The position numbers and the translations under genes were made by a program. The notes under the pieces were generated by a model, which did no database searches, was not told where the DNA came from, and worked only from the letters and a program-made list of their open reading frames with translations. 64,000 nt of DNA from Candidatus Sulfopaludibacter sp. SbA3 (GTDB lineage: Bacteria; Pseudomonadota; Alphaproteobacteria; Caulobacterales; Hyphomonadaceae): positions 248,001 through 312,000 of the forward strand of contig CAMDAC010000001.1 in NCBI GenBank assembly GCA_945888325.1. Direction: 5' to 3'. This document shows, piece by piece, positions 1 to 8,079 of this stretch. Position 1 is the first letter of the stretch; each line of letters begins with the position of its first letter.

Positions 1-45
1 GGCCTCGTCGCCAGTATCGACAACCCCGGCCAGACCGGCGGATGA
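1..45 (+). CDS. C-terminal end of an upstream gene (partial)
   Basis: Reading frame 1 is open from the first base and encodes GLVASIDNPGQTGG before a TGA. The stop overlaps the ATG of the Smr gene (ATGA), so the two are probably translationally coupled. In alphaproteobacteria the gene before this type of Smr gene is often an MltA lytic transglycosylase. That identity is inferred from gene order only; fourteen residues are too few to name it. Confidence 0.5.
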   Translation, partial: GLVASIDNPGQTGG

Positions 46-560
46 CCCGCCGCAACCTGTCGCCCGAGGAAGCCCGCGCCTGGGCCCGCGTCGCCGCGAC
101 GGTCAAACCCATCGGCAAGCGCGCCGCCGACCTCGAGGAATTGTCCGCAGCGCTGGAATCCGGCCGCACGGAACTGGATGCGCCGCCGCCCAAGGCCGCG
201 CCCAAATCACAAAAACCGGAAACGCCGAAAACGCCTGCACCGCCCGCCGAGCGCGGCGGCGAGAAGAAAGTCCGGCGCGGCAATCTCTCCATCGCCGCGC
301 GGTTTGACCTGCACGGCCATACGCAGGCCAGCGCTTCGCGCGCATTGCCTACTTTCCTCGAACATCAGCAGACGGATGGTGCGCGCTGCGTGCTCGTCAT
401 CACCGGCAAGGGCAAGGAAGGCCAGGGCGTCCTGCGCCGCAACTTCCTGCTCTGGCTCGAATCCCCCGGCGCGCGCCGCCTCGTCTCGGGCTATGCCGAG
501 TCGCACCCCAAGCATGGCGGGGCAGGGGCTTTCTATGTCTTCCTCAGGCGGGCGGACTGA
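42..560 (+). CDS. Smr/MutS2 C-terminal domain protein
   Basis: This 172-residue protein has a charged, Pro/Lys-rich N-terminal half (about residues 1-85) and a C-terminal Smr domain (about 88-170). The domain shows the family signatures FDLHGHT and LVITGKGKEGQG. Smr domains are nucleic-acid-binding modules, often with nicking or RNase activity; the HGxT and TGKG motifs belong to that fold. The length fits stand-alone bacterial Smr proteins. The start overlaps the stop of the upstream gene. The exact cellular target is not readable from sequence. Confidence 0.85.
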   Translation: MTRRNLSPEEARAWARVAATVKPIGKRAADLEELSAALESGRTELDAPPPKAAPKSQKPETPKTPAPPAERGGEKKVRRGNLSIAARFDLHGHTQASASRALPTFLEHQQTDGARCVLVITGKGKEGQGVLRRNFLLWLESPGARRLVSGYAESHPKHGGAGAFYVFLRRAD

Positions 561-578
561 CCGCCCGCCTGAAAGGAA

Positions 579-1250
579 CTATTCGAAATCGCGGAACACG
601 TCGTCGGCCGAGAAGGTCCTGCGGCGATCTTCTTCCGGCTCCGGCACGAACGGCGCGGGCGTATCCTGCGCGGGCGCAAGGCCCGGGCCTTCGGAGCGCG
701 CGGCTTTCTCGGCGTCCATCTTGCGGCGCTTGTCGGCGGCTTTCGCGATCACTTCGTCGAGTTCGATCTGGCTGCACAGGCCCAGCGTCACCGGGTCCAC
801 CGGTTTGATGTTGGTGGCGTTCCAGTGCGACTTGTCGCGCACGTTGTTGATCGTCGCTTTCGTGGTGCCGATCAGCTTGATGATCTGGGCGTCCGGCACT
901 TCCGGGTGGTGGCGGATGAACCAGGCCACGGCGTCCGGCTTGTCGGCGCGGCGGATGACCGGCGTGTAGCGGCTGCCCTTGCGTTTCGGCTGCGGGATAT
1001 GGTCGATGCGCGACTGTTCGACCTTGAGGTCATAGCCAGCATCGGCCTCGCCCAGCGCGATTTCCTCGCGCGAGAGAATGCCGCCGGCGATCGGGTCCAC
1101 GCCGCGCATGTTCTCGGCGACATCGCCGTCCGCGATGCCCTTCACTTCGAGGTGGTGCAGGCCGCAGAATTTCGCGATCTGCGCGAAGGTCAGCGTGGTG
1201 TTGTCGAGCAGCCAGACAGCAGTGGCGCGCGGCATGAGAACGTCGGACAT
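579..1250 (-). CDS. trcR: Cell-cycle transcriptional regulator TrcR family (DUF1013)
   Basis: A 223-residue protein beginning MSDVLMPRATAVWLLDN and containing FCGLHHLEVKGIADGD, which I recognise as the DUF1013 family. This family is restricted to alphaproteobacteria and its members are annotated as the cell-cycle regulator TrcR. Internal helix-turn-helix-like segments (AQIAKFCGLHHLEV near residue 23, and PDAQIIKLIGTTKATINNVR mid-protein) fit DNA binding. The C-terminus is acidic and low complexity. The start ATG follows a GA-rich RBS (AGGAGAT on the coding strand). RcdA and DUF1192, also linked to cell-cycle biology, lie about 2 kb away. Confidence 0.82.
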   Translation of the reverse strand: MSDVLMPRATAVWLLDNTTLTFAQIAKFCGLHHLEVKGIADGDVAENMRGVDPIAGGILSREEIALGEADAGYDLKVEQSRIDHIPQPKRKGSRYTPVIRRADKPDAVAWFIRHHPEVPDAQIIKLIGTTKATINNVRDKSHWNATNIKPVDPVTLGLCSQIELDEVIAKAADKRRKMDAEKAARSEGPGLAPAQDTPAPFVPEPEEDRRRTFSADDVFRDFE

Positions 1251-1286
1251 GGAAATCTCCTCAAAAATCTTCCGCCTGAAATGCAG

Positions 1287-1313
1287 CCGCCCGGCACTTG
1301 GGGTGCCGGGCGG
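1287..1313 (-). terminator. Strong GC hairpin between the lipoprotein gene and trcR
   Basis: The perfect 11-bp inverted repeat CCGCCCGGCAC / GTGCCGGGCGG has a 5-nt loop. It lies 70 bp downstream of the stop of the minus-strand lipoprotein gene and 37 bp upstream of the trcR start. There is no clear T-run on the minus strand, so it could be a weak terminator or a structure in the trcR leader. Confidence 0.5.
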
Positions 1314-1382
1314 TTGGGGTCCAGGACGACTGGATACCTTGCGGCGCGCTATACGCCAGAACCAGCCTGCTGGAAAGGCCCA

Positions 1383-2141
1383 CTACTCTCTGGGGGAAAT
1401 CACGCCCGGGTCATAATGGTAGATCGCGCACATTGAGGTGCTGTCTGCCGGTGGCCAAGGGCCATCACGGAACAGTGCCAATGTGAGGAAGTCCGCGTCC
1501 GGGCCCATCCGCTGCCCCGTGAGGATGACGTATCGGGGCGTCTGACACGCAGGATCTTCGTCGAATTCGAGAAGTTTCCTGTTGGGCTCGATCACCTCGA
1601 AGACGAAAACCAGCGTCCCCGCGTCCTCGGTTGCCTCGGCCAGATAAGCCGCCATGCCGATGGGCCGCCCCAGGATGTGGGACCAGTCGATCCTGCCGAT
1701 CGCATTGACACCGCCATCGGGAACGATCCGCAGGTCCACGGTCAGCCCATTTTCGCCCCGCATGCGGAGGGGATGGGTCGGCGAGTCCCAATCGTCGGGC
1801 ATGGGCAGGGCGGAAAAGGTGAGCGCGCCGGTGAAGGATTGGCCCGGTCTTTCGCCATATTCGAACGTGGTCGTCTCGCCGTTGATGCTGAGCGGCGGCG
1901 GATAGGTCATCACCTCGTAGTGGCAGCAGTACATCCCCTGCTCGCTGAAGTACCTTCCGAGGTCAGCTTCGGCTTCTTCTTCCTCGATCAAGTCTTCCGG
2001 CGCTTCAGCCTCAGGCTCTGGCGCAACCGTCTCGGCGACGACCGCCTCACTCGCCGGCGCCGCTGGCGTGCAGGCGGCGATCAAGCCCAGCGCCAGCAGC
2101 GCGCCAATCAATGTTCTGGTTTGCATGTTTCGCTGTGTCAC
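1383..2141 (-). CDS. Hypothetical lipoprotein
   Basis: A 252-residue protein with an N-terminal signal sequence and lipobox (ALGLIAAC, Cys near residue 24), followed by an Ala/Pro/Glu-rich linker to about residue 65. This indicates a lipid-anchored envelope protein. The remaining ~185 residues look like a compact globular domain (YFSEQGMYCCHYE, ending PGVISPRE). I do not recognise the domain. The next upstream minus-strand gene is the quinone oxidoreductase. An alternative start at the internal MQTRTL is only five residues in and would give a more typical signal peptide. Confidence 0.75.
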   Translation of the reverse strand: MTQRNMQTRTLIGALLALGLIAACTPAAPASEAVVAETVAPEPEAEAPEDLIEEEEAEADLGRYFSEQGMYCCHYEVMTYPPPLSINGETTTFEYGERPGQSFTGALTFSALPMPDDWDSPTHPLRMRGENGLTVDLRIVPDGGVNAIGRIDWSHILGRPIGMAAYLAEATEDAGTLVFVFEVIEPNRKLLEFDEDPACQTPRYVILTGQRMGPDADFLTLALFRDGPWPPADSTSMCAIYHYDPGVISPRE

Positions 2142-2174
2142 CCGTTCACCAGCAATTTCCAGATCTGCGTCCGA

Positions 2175-3149
2175 TCAGGGCCGCAGCAGGATTTTCCCCG
2201 AATGCCCGCCATGCGCCATACGAGCAAGGGCCGCTTCAGCCTCAGCCAGCGGGAAGGATCCGTCCAGCACCGGACGGATGCGCCCCGAGATCACATGCGG
2301 CCAGAAATCGCGTTCTACCGCGTCGCGGATGCGCCGCTTCTCCGGCACGGGCCGCGCCCGCAGCGTTGTCGCCATCAGCGACAGGCGCTTCATCAGCACC
2401 GGCGCGAAATTCACGCTTGCGGCAAAGCCGTCCTGATAGGCGATGTTGATGATCCGCCCGTCCAGCTTCGCCGCCGAAATGTTCTTCTGGATGTAGTCCC
2501 CACCCACCATGTCGAGCGTTACATCGGCGCCGCCTTCGGCTTTCACGATCTCCTCGAATGCTTCCTCGCGGTAGTTGATCGCGCGCGTCGCGCCGAGCTC
2601 GCGGGCGAGGGCGCACTTCTCTTCCGATCCCGCCGTGCCGAAAATCTTCGGCGCCCCCCAGACTTTCGCCATCTGCAGGGCCATCACGCCGATGCCGCTG
2701 GTGGCGCCATGGCAGAGGAATGTCTCGCCCGGTTTCAACCCCGCCCGGTCAAACACGTTCGCCCAGACCGTAAACAGCGCTTCAGGAAAACAGCAGGCAA
2801 GCGCCAAATCAAACCCGGACGGGACCGGCAGCACCGAGCCTTCATCGGCGCAGACATGGCTCGCGTATCCACCGCCCGCCAGCAGCGCCGCCACCCTGTC
2901 ACCCACCTTGTAGCGCTCCGTGCCCGGACCAACCGCCGAGACAATGCCGGACACTTCGAGGCCGAGGATCGGCGAGGCGCCCGGCGGCGGCGGATAGGCG
3001 CCGGCCTTCTGGGCGAGGTCGGCCCGGTTGAGCCCGGCGGCCGCCACCTCGATCTGCACTTCGCCGGGTCCCGGCGCGGTGCGCGGCATCTCGGTCAGAA
3101 CAAGTTTTTCGCTGGCAGGGGCAAACGCGGCGTGCATCGTGGCGGTCAT
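2175..3149 (-). CDS. NAD(P)H-quinone oxidoreductase, PIG3/zeta-crystallin-like MDR
   Basis: A 324-residue medium-chain reductase without the catalytic zinc ligands. Residues near the N-terminus include LNRADLAQKAGAYPPPPGAS, typical of quinone oxidoreductases of the PIG3 type. The Rossmann motif GATSGIGVMALQMAK is present and the C-terminus GGHSGKILL is characteristic. I start at MTATMHAAF rather than the longer ORF start, because GAAAGG sits just upstream and family members begin there. It probably reduces quinones with NADPH in the cytoplasm. It is divergent from DUF1192. Confidence 0.85.
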   Translation of the reverse strand: MTATMHAAFAPASEKLVLTEMPRTAPGPGEVQIEVAAAGLNRADLAQKAGAYPPPPGASPILGLEVSGIVSAVGPGTERYKVGDRVAALLAGGGYASHVCADEGSVLPVPSGFDLALACCFPEALFTVWANVFDRAGLKPGETFLCHGATSGIGVMALQMAKVWGAPKIFGTAGSEEKCALARELGATRAINYREEAFEEIVKAEGGADVTLDMVGGDYIQKNISAAKLDGRIINIAYQDGFAASVNFAPVLMKRLSLMATTLRARPVPEKRRIRDAVERDFWPHVISGRIRPVLDGSFPLAEAEAALARMAHGGHSGKILLRP

Positions 3150-3240
3150 GTCGGCGCCTTTCGTCAGGGGCAGGGTTGGATTCGGAGTCGCTTCTAGCCC
3201 GTCTTTCTGCTTTTCTGAAACCGTTGAACGGGAGCCGCCT

Positions 3241-3426
3241 ATGGCCATGCCAGATGAAGAGCCGGTGCTGGTGAGGCGCGCCCAGGCCATTGATCAGATG
3301 TCCGTTGCGGAACTTGAGGTGCGGATTGCGCATTTGAAGTTAGAGATCTCAGCCTGCGAGACCGAAATCGAGAAGAAGAAGGCCCAGAAGCGCGCCGCCG
3401 ATGCGCTGTTCGGGGGAGATAATTAA
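3241..3426 (+). CDS. DUF1192 small coiled-coil protein
   Basis: A 61-residue protein starting MAMPDEEP. Its helical region (QMSVAELEVRIAHLKLEI) carries the DUF1192 pattern of a short heptad coiled coil ending in a Lys-rich helix and a free C-terminal tail (ADALFGGDN). The ATG is preceded by a GGGAG RBS. It lies 62 bp upstream of the RcdA homologue, an arrangement common in alphaproteobacteria. The molecular function of the family is unknown. Confidence 0.82.
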   Translation: MAMPDEEPVLVRRAQAIDQMSVAELEVRIAHLKLEISACETEIEKKKAQKRAADALFGGDN

Positions 3427-3488
3427 GCCTCGCGAAAGGGCTGGCCTTTAAGGTTTGGCGTTCGGACGCGGTAAAGCGGAGTGGGTGC

Positions 3489-4031
3489 ATGGCAGAACGT
3501 GATCCGGTGGGGCCTTCAGGGCCGACCGAGGCCTTCACCGGCGGAAAGCTGTTCGACACCGTGTTCACGCGCGGCATGGCCCTCGTCGAGGAAACCGCCT
3601 CCTACCTGGATGGCCCCGGCCGCGACCAGGCCAAGACGCTGCCCCGCGAAGCAAGCCTCATCTATTCCGCCTGGAGCATGGAACTGACGACCCGCCTGAT
3701 GCAGGCCGCGTCCTGGTTGGTGATGCAGAAGGCCGTGCGTGACGGCGAAATGCGCCGCGAAGACGCCAATTCCTACAAGTACCGCATCCGCCGGGACGAT
3801 CCCCCGCTGGACGCCGTCGCCCAGCAAGGCAAGGGCCTGCCGCCGCGCTTCCTCGAACTCGTCGGCCGTACCGAAGCCCTGTATGAGCAGATCTGCCGCC
3901 TGGACGCCGCGCTCTACCGCGCCACGTCGGCCAAGCCCGCGACCAACGCCGTCTCCGACCAGATCGCCCAGCTCCAGAAAGCCGCCGAAACCGGCGCTTT
4001 CGATCCCCTGATGGTCTGGCGCCGGAAGTAG
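3489..4031 (+). CDS. rcdA: RcdA family protein (DUF1465), ClpXP adaptor for CtrA turnover
   Basis: A 180-residue helical protein with the DUF1465 signatures FTRGMALVEETASYLD, YSAWSMELTTRLMQAASWL and REDANSYKYRIRR. In Caulobacter, RcdA is a ClpXP adaptor that works with CpdR and PopA to deliver CtrA and other substrates at the G1-S transition. The length matches the family. The start ATG is preceded by AGTGGGTGC, a modest RBS. The DUF1192 neighbour upstream supports the assignment. Function here is inferred from family membership. Confidence 0.85.
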   Translation: MAERDPVGPSGPTEAFTGGKLFDTVFTRGMALVEETASYLDGPGRDQAKTLPREASLIYSAWSMELTTRLMQAASWLVMQKAVRDGEMRREDANSYKYRIRRDDPPLDAVAQQGKGLPPRFLELVGRTEALYEQICRLDAALYRATSAKPATNAVSDQIAQLQKAAETGAFDPLMVWRRK

Positions 4032-4037
4032 CCGGCC

Positions 4038-4667
4038 CTAGAACGCCCCATACGTCCGCAGGAACGCCGCCGACTGGTCGGCGCAGAAGCCGTCCTTGAC
4101 CGGCGCCCGCATGATCGTCAGCCGGTGGAAGATTGGCCCCAGCAGCTGCTCGATCACGTCATCCAGCTCGAAATCGCGGCGGATCACGCGTTTTGCGGCG
4201 AGTTCCGCCAGCAACATGCGCAGCGGCTGGCGAATGTCGCGGCCGACCCAGGCGCGCCAGACTTCGCCGGCTTCCTTGTCATCAGCGGCCGCCAGCAGCG
4301 CCACGCGCAGCACGGCATGGCCCTGTCCGGTCCGGGCGGCGGCTTCCAGCGGAATGATCAGCGCAGTGATACGCTCTTGCGGGTCGCGCCCGCCTTCCGG
4401 CGCGTCCGGGATCAGGGCGAGGGCGGCGTCCACGCACATCGCGCCGATCGACGGCCACCAGCGATAGATGGTCTGCTTGGAGGCGCTGGCGCGCTTGGCG
4501 ACCGAGTCGACGCTGAAGCCGCGCCAGCCATTCTCGGCCATTTCCTCGCGGGCGGCCTCGAGAATTGCGGATTTCGACACTTCGCTGCGCGTCGGTCCCT
4601 TGCGGGACTTCGCGCCAGTGCCTCCCGGGGCAGGGGCAGCGTTCTGCGTGTCGGTCGGCGTATCCAT
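4038..4667 (-). CDS. TetR/AcrR family transcriptional regulator
   Basis: A 209-residue protein with a basic, Pro/Gly-rich N-terminal extension (to about residue 28). It then has a TetR helix-turn-helix (FSVDSVAKRASASKQTIYRWW) and a C-terminal ligand-binding domain (ERITALIIPLEAAARTG). It is divergent from the carbonic anhydrase gene with a 160-bp intergenic region, so autoregulation or control of that gene is possible. No clear palindromic operator was found there by eye. The ligand is unknown. Confidence 0.85.
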   Translation of the reverse strand: MDTPTDTQNAAPAPGGTGAKSRKGPTRSEVSKSAILEAAREEMAENGWRGFSVDSVAKRASASKQTIYRWWPSIGAMCVDAALALIPDAPEGGRDPQERITALIIPLEAAARTGQGHAVLRVALLAAADDKEAGEVWRAWVGRDIRQPLRMLLAELAAKRVIRRDFELDDVIEQLLGPIFHRLTIMRAPVKDGFCADQSAAFLRTYGAF

Positions 4668-4827
4668 CGTGAACTCCTTGGGCCCCGCGCGGTTATAGCC
4701 AGAATCGGCGGCGGGGCGAAACAGATCGTTCCGTTCTAGATGACAATTGGTTTCGAAATTGCTTGCGGCCAGTCAGGAAATGCGTATCTCGCCTGCGGTC
4801 CATAAAAAGAAACTATCAGGAGCAGAG

Positions 4828-5451
4828 ATGAAGACTGTGGACGATCTCATCGCCGGCTATCGCCGGTTCCGCGCCGGTGTTTATGCCGAACAGGTCCAGC
4901 TTTACCGCGAACTGGGGGAGGGGCAGGACCCCGACGTGATGCTGATCGCCTGCGCCGACAGCCGGGCCGAGCCGTCGGACATCTTCAACGCCGCCCCCGG
5001 CCAGATGTTCGTCGTTCGGAACGTCGCCAACCTCGTTCCCCCCTATAAACCCGACGGCGGCCTGCACGGCGTCTCGTCGGCCCTCGAATTTGCGGTCCGG
5101 GTGCTGAAAGTGCGCCATATCGTGGTCATGGGCCATGGCGGTTGCGGCGGCGTCACCGCCTCGCTCACCGAATCCAAAAGCCCGCTGATCGGCGAGTTCG
5201 TGGCCCCCTGGGTCAAGCTGCTCGACCGCGCCCGGGCCCGCGTCATGGAAAGCGGCTCGCTCAATCCGCAATTCGCGCTCGAACTGGAAGGCATCGAAAC
5301 CTCGCTCGAAAACCTGATGAGCTTTCCCTGGGTCGCCGAAAAGGTTGCGGCCGGCGAACTCGAACTCCACGGCGCCTGGTTCGCCATCAAGCACGGCGAA
5401 CTCCATTGGCGTAACCCGAACACGAAACGCTTCGAGATCGTCGCCCCGTAA
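4828..5451 (+). CDS. Beta-class carbonic anhydrase
   Basis: A 207-residue zinc enzyme that interconverts CO2 and bicarbonate. All signature motifs are present: CADSR (zinc Cys and the Asp-Arg dyad), VRNVANLVPPY, and HGGCGG (zinc His and Cys). The start at MKTVDDLI is chosen over the ORF's longer start because AGGAGCAGAG lies just upstream and the extra residues look non-coding. It is a single gene followed by an inverted repeat and the tRNA-Ala gene. Confidence 0.93.
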   Translation: MKTVDDLIAGYRRFRAGVYAEQVQLYRELGEGQDPDVMLIACADSRAEPSDIFNAAPGQMFVVRNVANLVPPYKPDGGLHGVSSALEFAVRVLKVRHIVVMGHGGCGGVTASLTESKSPLIGEFVAPWVKLLDRARARVMESGSLNPQFALELEGIETSLENLMSFPWVAEKVAAGELELHGAWFAIKHGELHWRNPNTKRFEIVAP

Positions 5452-5460
5452 AATCTGTCA

Positions 5461-5491
5461 TCCCGGCCAGCGCGCAGCGCGTGAGCCGGGA
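5461..5491. repeat. Inverted repeat after carbonic anhydrase
   Basis: TCCCGGC...GCCGGGA encloses a second GCGC-rich inverted segment, 9 bp after the carbonic anhydrase stop. It resembles the short dispersed GTCATCCCGGCC-type palindromes common between alphaproteobacterial genes. It may act as a transcription terminator, although there is no T-run. Confidence 0.4.
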
Positions 5492-5552
5492 CCCGCTCAC
5501 CCCAATCCCCCCTTCCACACCGAAAACCGGCTCGCTATATCTTCGCCCGCGT

Positions 5553-5628
5553 GGGGACGTAGCTCAGATGGTAGAGCGCGGCGTTCGCAATGCCGAGGTC
5601 GGGAGTTCGATCCTCCTCGTCTCCACCA
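5553..5628 (+). tRNA. tRNA-Ala (anticodon CGC)
   Basis: A 76-nt cloverleaf including the encoded CCA. The acceptor stem GGGGACG pairs with CGTCTCC (one G-T). The D arm is GCTC...GAGC. The anticodon stem CGGCG/TGCCG frames the loop TTCGCAA with anticodon CGC, which reads GCG (Ala). The T arm is GGGAG-TTCGATC-CTCCT. The discriminator is A. The minus-strand LysE gene ends only three bases after the CCA. Confidence 0.93.
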
Positions 5629-5631
5629 CGC

Positions 5632-6258
5632 TCAATTCTGAAGGCTGGTCATCACCGCCGCGAAAAGTGCCGACAGGAACATGGCGGCCCCTGCACCGCG
5701 GTTGAACCAACGCACGAAACCGGGTGACTGGAAATTCGCGTTCATGGTGTCCGCGAGCCAGGCATACACCGCGAGGCCGAACATCTCGCACACCGTTATC
5801 GTCGCCATCATGACCAGTGTTTGCGGCACCACCGGCTTCGCCGCGTCGAAATAGGACGGCAGCAGCAGGCCAAAGAAAACGAGGGCGTTGGGGTTCAGCA
5901 TCTGCAGGCCTCCGCCGCGCAGGAACAACTGGCCGCGGGGAGGCGCGTCCTCGGCCCTTGCGCGGGGCCGGTGCGGGTCAGCCGTCGCAATAGACCAGGC
6001 CAGCCACGCAATGAAGGCGACACCCACGATCTTCAGTATCAGGAGCACTTGCGGAAACTGCGCCGCAAAAGCCGCAAGACCTGCAGCTGCCAGGCTAATC
6101 CAGACAAGGTTGGCCGCTGAAACACCGAGCGCGGCAATCATCGCCGGGCCAAACCGGTAGCGCAGCGATGTGCTCATCACCAGCATCACGGCGGGTCCAG
6201 GCGTCAGCCCGCCCGCCACGAACAGGGCCGCCAGCGCCGCCCAGATACTTAAGTCCAT
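5632..6258 (-). CDS. LysE/RhtB family exporter
   Basis: A 208-residue inner-membrane protein with about six hydrophobic segments and the LysE N-terminal signature GGLTPGPAVMLVMSTSLRY. Members export amino acids such as lysine, threonine or homoserine lactone; the substrate cannot be read here. The hydrophilic middle (about residues 90-110) precedes FLRGGGLQMLNPNALVFF, the second conserved block. Its stop lies three bases from the end of the convergent tRNA-Ala gene, so transcripts must overlap. Confidence 0.88.
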   Translation of the reverse strand: MDLSIWAALAALFVAGGLTPGPAVMLVMSTSLRYRFGPAMIAALGVSAANLVWISLAAAGLAAFAAQFPQVLLILKIVGVAFIAWLAWSIATADPHRPRARAEDAPPRGQLFLRGGGLQMLNPNALVFFGLLLPSYFDAAKPVVPQTLVMMATITVCEMFGLAVYAWLADTMNANFQSPGFVRWFNRGAGAAMFLSALFAAVMTSLQN

Positions 6259-6284
6259 GGCCGCGCCGGTTTATGCGTTGGCGC

Positions 6285-6818
6285 TCAGCCCTCTTTATTC
6301 CCGCGCTCCACCGCGTCGCGGATCAACTCGCGCGCCTTGTCGACGCCGTACCAGCCTTCGACGCGCGTCCACTTGCCCTGCTCGAGGTCTTTGTAATGCT
6401 GGAAAAAGTGCTGGATCTTGTCGATCAGCGTCTGCGGCAGGTCGTGATAGGTGGCGATCTTGTCGTAATAGCCGGTCGTCTTAGGGTGCGGCACGGCCAG
6501 CACCTTCTCGTCCTGGCCCTTGTCGTCGGTCATCATCAGCACGCCGACCGGGCGCGCGCGCAGCACGGAGCCCGGCACCAGCGGGCGGTTGCCGACCACC
6601 ATCACGTCGATCGGATCCCCGTCGAGGCTCAGCGTGTGCGGAATGAAGCCATAGTTACAGGGATAGCGCATCTCTGTGTAGAGGAACCGGTCGACGAACA
6701 TCGCGCCGGACTCCTTGTCGATCTCGTACTTGATCGCGTCCCCGCCCAGCGGCACCTCGATCAGCACATTCACGTCGTCCGGCGGATTGTTCCCGGTCTT
6801 GATCTTGGAAAGGTCCAT
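6285..6818 (-). CDS. ppa: Inorganic pyrophosphatase
   Basis: A 177-residue cytoplasmic family I pyrophosphatase that hydrolyses PPi to phosphate. Characteristic sequences include NVLIEVPLGGDAIKYEIDKE, YPCNYGFIPHT, and the metal-binding D-x-DPID-x-x-V signature (LDGDPIDVMVVGN). DDKGQDEKVLAVP and a C-terminal KWTRVEGWYG block are also present. The length is normal for the family. A 26-bp gap separates it from the co-oriented LysE gene. Confidence 0.95.
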   Translation of the reverse strand: MDLSKIKTGNNPPDDVNVLIEVPLGGDAIKYEIDKESGAMFVDRFLYTEMRYPCNYGFIPHTLSLDGDPIDVMVVGNRPLVPGSVLRARPVGVLMMTDDKGQDEKVLAVPHPKTTGYYDKIATYHDLPQTLIDKIQHFFQHYKDLEQGKWTRVEGWYGVDKARELIRDAVERGNKEG

Positions 6819-6960
6819 GGCGCGCAGTTCCTTCGGCGGGGCAGGGGAGAAATTAGACCGCCCCGATGCAGCGGCGAGGCCGCAACGTCAAGACAGGGGC
6901 GGCCCCGGGTGTGTTAACATGGTCATCGGGTATTCATGCGCCGGGAGGCAGGATCGAAGG

Positions 6961-8079
6961 ATGCGAAGCCTGTTCCTGCCGAGTGCCGTCAGCCTGCTTG
7001 CCGCCTGCGCGGCAGAGCCGCCCGGCCCTCCGCCCTCGGCACTGCCCTACACGGAACTGGTGATCGCCGGTGAAGCCGCCCCCAACGGAATCTGAGACCC
7101 CTCGGTTGAATATGATGCCAGCGGAACCGGCTGGCTCGCCTACTCCGGCGTCCGGGCCGGGCCGCAGGGAGCAGTCGAAACCCATATCGCCCGGTCAGAT
7201 AACAAGGGCGCCAGCTGGGAGCACATCACCACCGTGAACACTGTTTCTCCCGCCTCCGCCGTCCTCCCGGATGGCAAGCCGATTACCGGCAAATGGTGGC
7301 AGGAGGTGTCCGCCCTGGTCCACGATCCCGGCGATCCGGGACGCGAATGGAAGCTCAACTGGCACCGCTACATCACCCACATGCCGCATCGCACAGACGA
7401 GGACCGCCTGTTCGCCTTCGGATGGATCGCTTCTCGACATGCCCCCTCACCGGAAGATCCGTGGTCAGAGGAAACGGCGTTGATCGGCGCGGGCCCGTTT
7501 CCGCTGCCGCCTTTCGAGACAGAGTTCAAGATCGGTGATCTCGGCCCGGACTATGCCAACTACATCGTGCTCACCGAGCCCGGTGTCCTCCATCATCAGG
7601 GCATCCTCTACCTGGCTCTGCAAGCCGTCCGGGATCCGGCGCTTGGCCTCCACAAGCACGACATCATCCTCATCTCGAGCGCGGATCACGGCCGTACATG
7701 GACCGGGGCGGGCAAGCCGCTCACCGCCGAGGCGGCCGCCGCATTCGGCGCGACCTGGTTCACCGGGCCGAGCCTTGCGGTCGAGAAGGGGCGGGTCTTC
7801 CTGCTCGTCTGCCCCGTAACGGCTTCGGCCGGCATGCAGGGGCATGGCGGCACGCTGGTCTTTGAGTTCGAGGACCTAGCCGCGGGCACACTGCGAAAGG
7901 ATGCATCCGGCGCCCCGCGCGTGATCAAACGCGTCGACCCGACCCTCTCACTCGGCGGGCAGGCAGACTATGACGAACAGAACTCAGCCGGCGGCGTCAT
8001 CGTCCCGCAGTTCGACACGGCCAACCTTCCGCGTGCCTTCCGCATCTACAATACCGGCGAAAGGCTCGCCGCCGGCTAG
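6961..8079 (+). pseudogene. BNR/sialidase-like lipoprotein gene with in-frame TGA
   Basis: From ATG 6961 the frame encodes a lipoprotein signal peptide (AVSLLAAC) and reaches a TGA at 7093-7095 after APNGI. It then continues open in the same frame (DPSVEYDASGTGWLAY) to the stop at 8079. Asp-box-like motifs follow the stop: RSDNKGASW and SSADHGRTW, typical of BNR/beta-propeller sialidase-fold proteins. Codons on both sides of the TGA read as one continuous protein of about 372 residues. A CGA to TGA change (Arg to stop) would explain it. The ORF track shows only the downstream part from 7234. Either a nonsense mutation or a sequencing error. Confidence 0.72.

Noticed and set aside
1677-3197. 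506-residue open frame on the plus strand
   Set aside because: It overlaps the lipoprotein and the quinone oxidoreductase on the other strand. It has no recognisable domain and a shadow-type composition.
7093-7095. TGA as a selenocysteine codon
   Set aside because: No stem-loop of the SECIS type is evident right after it. BNR-repeat lipoproteins are not known selenoproteins, and a single C-to-T change explains it.
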